The position numbers and the translations under genes were made by a program. Of a stretch of DNA of 64,000 nucleotides, positions 60,501-64,000 are shown piece after piece (position 1 is the stretch's first letter; each line of letters begins with the position of its first letter). The notes under the pieces were generated by a model, which saw only the letters and a program-made list of their open reading frames with translations, was not told where the DNA came from and did not search any database. Source of the stretch: Neospora caninum Liverpool (taxonomy: Eukaryota > Apicomplexa > Conoidasida > Eucoccidiorida > Sarcocystidae); assembly GCF_000208865.1 (NCBI RefSeq), contig NC_018392.1, positions 1,322,793-1,386,792 on the forward strand, written 5' to 3'.

Positions 60501-61272
60501 CTTCTTTGCCCGGCGAGAAAGTCGTTTTCGTCGCCACGCGTGCCGGACATGCTGGCCTGACGTCTCACTCTCCCGCTGTCGCGCGTTTCGTCCTTTCTAG
60601 TCCGTTCTTGTCCTCGCCAACAAACTGTCGCGAAGTCCATCTGCTCAGGTTCCGAGATTGTCCGACGAGATTCTGCTACGTTCTTGGCACTTCGCCGTCC
60701 CGCCTTTCGTTCCGTGCTCTGCTGGATGCGTCGTCGTGAGAACGCCCGCTTCCAGTCGCTTTCTCGCTGTCGCAGTCCAGTCCTCGTTGTCCACCACGTT
60801 CGCTCCAAGATCTTTGACAACCGTTCGTCTCGCCGCTCCTTCCAGAAATGAACGCTCTCTGGAGAAGGTGAAGGCCGACCCACTTGCAGGTGCTTTCGGG
60901 AAGGGGACGCGAAAATACCCGAAACCACAAAGGGAGAACGGCGACTCACGCGGCTCCTGTCGTGCCTCTCTTCCGGGGTGGAGTGCATCTCGCAGCTCTT
61001 ATTCACTCCTGCCTTTCTGTCGTACCCGCGATCTCCCTGTGGAATTCTGCTGAGCTGTGTGTTCCCTCTCGTATCGCCACGCGTCTCCCTTTTGTCGCTT
61101 CGTCATTTTCTTTCGCGCGTTCCGTGTGCCCGCGTTTCGCTGCTTGTCGCTCTCCTGCGACTCCCGCCGCTTCTCGCTCTCTCTTCGCCCTCGATACACT
61201 CCCGCTGTCTCCCTCTGTCCCCTCACTCTGTCTCCTCCCGGTTGTCTCTCCTGCCTCGCTTCTCCCGAGACA
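57526..61272. other. Intergenic region, no gene supported
   Basis: About 3.7 kb between two tandem plus-strand genes. It holds the 3' UTR of the first and the promoter of the second. No exon chain or RNA gene was found. Pyrimidine-rich blocks at 61060-61270 probably represent the leader of the next gene. Confidence 0.5.
58038..58069. repeat. 8-bp perfect inverted repeat with 16-nt loop
   Basis: aacgttac at 58038-58045 pairs with gtaacgtt at 58062-58069. It is downstream of a plus-strand gene in otherwise featureless DNA and is not followed by a T-run, so I do not call it a terminator. Confidence 0.55.
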
Positions 61273-64000
61273 ATGTCCGCGTCTGGGGCTCATCAGCAGG
61301 TGCGAGTCTCTGCAGTCGAGGGACTTCCGGAGTCTCTCTCGCCTGGAGAAGACGCCGGCGAGGCGAGAGCAGCCAGTGGGAGCCAGAGTGGAGAGCCTTC
61401 ATCGAATGAGCCTTGGCGCCGGGGATCGCTTCCGTCCCTCTCTGTTCCTCCGTCGGGGGCGCGCTCAGGCGATGAGGACAATCGGAGACAGGCCGCTCAG
61501 AGCCCGCTGTCAAAATCGAAAAGAAACAGTGGGGGCAATTGGTTCGACTTCCTATTCAAGTGGCGAGGAGCCCATAAACACCGGAACGCCATCCAACTTG
61601 CCCAAGCGTTCGGCATTGCCAATCAACCGGGAAAACCAGTAAGGCGCTTCGGGGGCTCGCATCCTGTCTTTTAAAAATTTGTCGAAACACTTCCAACTGG
61701 TCGTACTTCTACTCCCTAAAAAGTGTGCTCAATCTTTCCCCTGTCTCAGAGTTCGCTCTCCCCCGACCGACCTCTCAAGCTCCTCTTTAATGCCACGACC
61801 TACAACGTCGACGCGCTCGCGTGGCCCTGTGTCCTCAGTCTCTTTCCACCCAACCCCCTCCCCCCGCTCCCCTCCCGTCCCCTCGCCCTTCCCCCGCTTT
61901 CAGTTGCTGTCTCTCTCCTTTCCCGATTTTCTTCGCTGTTTCTGGAAACCCCAGGTGTGGTCGCCTCCGCTTCTCTGCGTCTTTCTCTGTCTCTTTCGCT
62001 CTCTGCCCCGGGAGAGAGCCCCCGCCTGCGAGGTCCGCGGCGCTTGCGTGCATCTTTGTCGCGTTTTTCTGCGCGCCTTCAGGGCCCGGTGATCGGAATC
62101 GTGGTCTGCAAAGGCCCCAGAAATGAACTGCAAGGCCTCGCCGTGGCCACGCCGCGCGTCGTCGAGCGCTACCTCCTCGACGGTCGCCTCCAGCAGCGCG
62201 TCGCCGTCCCCGAGCCGCTGACTTGCTTTGTGGGGGGAAAAATCGGCGGTGTCGGTCGCGTCCTTCTCTGCGGCACACAGGGAGGACGCGTCTTCATTTT
62301 GAAGGCGGAGACGTTCGAGCAGCTCTTGGAACTCGACTCGAGTAAGCGGAGAGACGCCCGCGAGACGCGCAAACGGGCGCAAGGAAGGAAAGACGCAGAG
62401 TGAGGAAACGCGCGTCAAAGAAGGTGGGGCAGGAGGCTTCTCGGGAACGCACGTTCACAGGCATGAGCAGCTCTGAGGGGGAAGGGAGGGGTTGGCTGAG
62501 AAAAAACACGCGAAAGCAACGAATCGAGAGGTAAGAGAAAGCGCGACGAAGCCGTGCCACAAGGAGTCGAGGAAGCGGCAGAGCGGGGGCGAGTCTCCGT
62601 ACGGGGAGAGGCGCGAACTGAGAGAAGGTTCGCGTCTCGTTAGAGGCGAACAAAGGAGCGCCGAGAGGCGGCGGTGTCGACGTTGAATGTGGCTGCTGAA
62701 GAAAGGCCTTGCGAGTTCGCGAGGGGGCGACGGTCTCAGAGACACTTGCCGCTTTCCCGTAAAACACATGATTCCAAGGCAGGCGGTTGGTGCTCGCGCG
62801 GACGGTTCAGACCGAGCAGGCGCGGGCGCGTTTCCGCTGGCTCTCCTCGGCTCCCCGTCCTTCGCCACCTTGAGAGACGACGAGTGAACGAAAAGGAGTC
62901 AAGCGCATGCACCGTAACGGACCGCAAAAACATCGCGACAAAGGGAGTGCAAGCCTCCCAAGCCCCATCATTCGGACGAAGAACAAACTCTGTGGCTTCG
63001 CAGAAAGTCTCGCTTCTCCGAGCCTGTCCAGCGTTGCTCCGCTCCATCTTTGCGTTTCTCTCTCTCTCTCTCGCCCTATCCGTCTTTTTCACGCGTTTCA
63101 CCTCCCTTTTCTTCTCTCCCCTCTCCCTCTCTCTTTTCCCATTGCCTTCCTCGCCTCTTTTGCCTCTGTGTTTTCTTCTGCAGGCGAAGCCTACTCGGCA
63201 GCAGGCGTGTCCTTCGACGCTGGCCTGGCCCTTGACGACTTGCCGCCCCGGGGCGGCCTCACCTTCAGTCGCGATCCTCTGGGGCGAGGCAGCGACGCTG
63301 CGCCCGGTCGGAAAGGGAACGGGTTCTTCGGGTTCGGCGACTCTTCGGCAAAACGCGAGAAGCGCGAGGCCGCGAGGCAGATTGGCGGGTCTTTTGACGG
63401 CCAGGAAGGCCGCCAACAGAAGGATACTGAAGACGGATCTGCGCCTGTCTCGGACGGCGCAGGTGCCAGGCGAGAAAGCGAAGAGGAGCGGAAAAGTTCC
63501 GAGTGGCGTGCACCGACTGAGGGCGACGGGACGAAGACGCCTGCGGGGGTTCCAGCCTGTCTAGCGATCAGTTCGTTGACCATTAAGTCGACGTTCGCGG
63601 AGTTTGTTCATTTTGTCATTGCGGGAAATGTCCGGGGCCACGTCTTTGTGTGGCAAGTTCCCTCGACGAAACTCGTTCACCTCCTCAGCTTCCCTGGAAA
63701 CCGCGCAGAGGCTGCCTTCCTGGTGTCTCAAGAGTCCCTGTCTTCGGCATCCAGTCTCTCGCGAGACCGAACCGAAGACGCGTCCGCTCCCTCGGCGAAA
63801 CGACCGTCTTTGTCTCCGCGGTCGGGAGACGAGGCCGCCCGCCGCATGCGTCGCCCAGGCGACAGAAGCGGCGAGGAGCCGTTGCGGGCTGAGGAAAGCC
63901 GCACCTGTCCCCACAGCGGGACCGCGTGCCCTGAGAGGCGGGAGAAAGGCCTTCGCCACTCCAGTGAGGGTGCCTGTCGCAGGCGGCCGCGCAGAGGCCG
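61273..64000 (+). CDS. WD40/beta-propeller-like protein, 3' end beyond window
   Basis: Exons 61273-61638, 61750-62341 and 63184 to the edge, phases 0 and 1 conserved (CCA|GTAAGG ... CTCAG|AGT; TCGA|GTAAGC ... CTGCAG|GC). The start is the ATG in gagacaATGtcc. After about 90 disordered residues comes NWFDFLFKWRGAHKHRNA. Then follow blade-like strands: LKLLFNATTYNVDALAWP, PVIGIVVCKGPRNELQGLAV, GRVLLCGTQGGRVFILKAET, and after a disordered loop FVIAGNVRGHVFVWQVPSTK. The pattern of small hydrophobic strands with GxVxxW or GRVFIL ends is typical of WD40 propellers, which act as scaffolds. The partner is unknown. Part of 61830-62085 is Leu/Pro/Ser-only sequence with a pyrimidine-rich strand and may be an additional intron, although the frame stays open and I found no good in-phase donor. 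The frame is open to base 64000. Confidence 0.72.

Noticed and set aside
62674..63564. 296-codon plus-strand frame over the third exon of the WD40-like gene
   Set aside because: It crosses the intron and is out of phase with both flanking exons; the alternative frame gives the propeller-like strands and continues to the window edge.

Overview
The window looks like nuclear DNA of a cyst-forming coccidian of the Toxoplasma/Neospora/Hammondia group. The reasons are: split genes with small exons and GT-AG introns, about 50% GC coding DNA with Ser/Arg/Glu-rich protein extensions, an apicomplexan AP2 factor with two AP2 domains, a plant-type (PPi-type) phosphofructokinase alpha domain, and very pyrimidine-rich introns full of (TA)n, GATA and minisatellite repeats. 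Species cannot be decided from the sequence alone. No tRNA, rRNA, CRISPR array or intact transposon was recognised. All gene models below were spliced by hand. For each one I checked that splice phases agree across every junction, but none has transcript support.

Layout. (1) 387-2905 (+): last exons of a phosphofructokinase whose catalytic part lies off the left edge. (2) 7514-12846 (-): a three-exon, 1542-residue ApiAP2 factor with an AT-hook, convergent with the first gene. (3) 19154-36486 (-): a 25-exon, about 1980-residue protein with several C2 domains, a dead transglutaminase-like core related to the ciliary proteins CC2D2A/CEP76, a Lys/Glu-rich region and a coiled coil. I think it is the coccidian exocytosis protein DOC2.1. 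(4) 39103-40212 (-): a complete MoaC, a molybdenum-cofactor enzyme. (5) 42243-44006 (+): an ARFRP1-type Golgi small GTPase with a very long disordered tail, divergent from MoaC and preceded by six copies of a 33-bp repeat. (6) 45955-47474 (-): a gamma-glutamylamine cyclotransferase (GGACT/AIG2 fold). (7) 51438-57525 (+): a nine-exon, 837-residue protein of unknown function with a bipartite-leader-like N-terminus and a MATH-like sandwich segment. (8) 61273 to the right edge (+): a WD40/beta-propeller-like protein, incomplete.

The genes do not form one pathway. They are ordinary single-copy neighbours separated by 2-6 kb of non-coding DNA, with two divergent promoter regions (40213-42242 and 47475-51437). 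An inverted pair of nearly identical roughly 300-bp repeats (44.0-44.3 kb and 49.8-50.1 kb) brackets the cyclotransferase gene. The most interesting items are the CC2D2A-like architecture of the large C2 protein, a complete MoaC in a coccidian, the recent inverted duplication, and the unassigned secretory/plastid-like protein at 51-57 kb.
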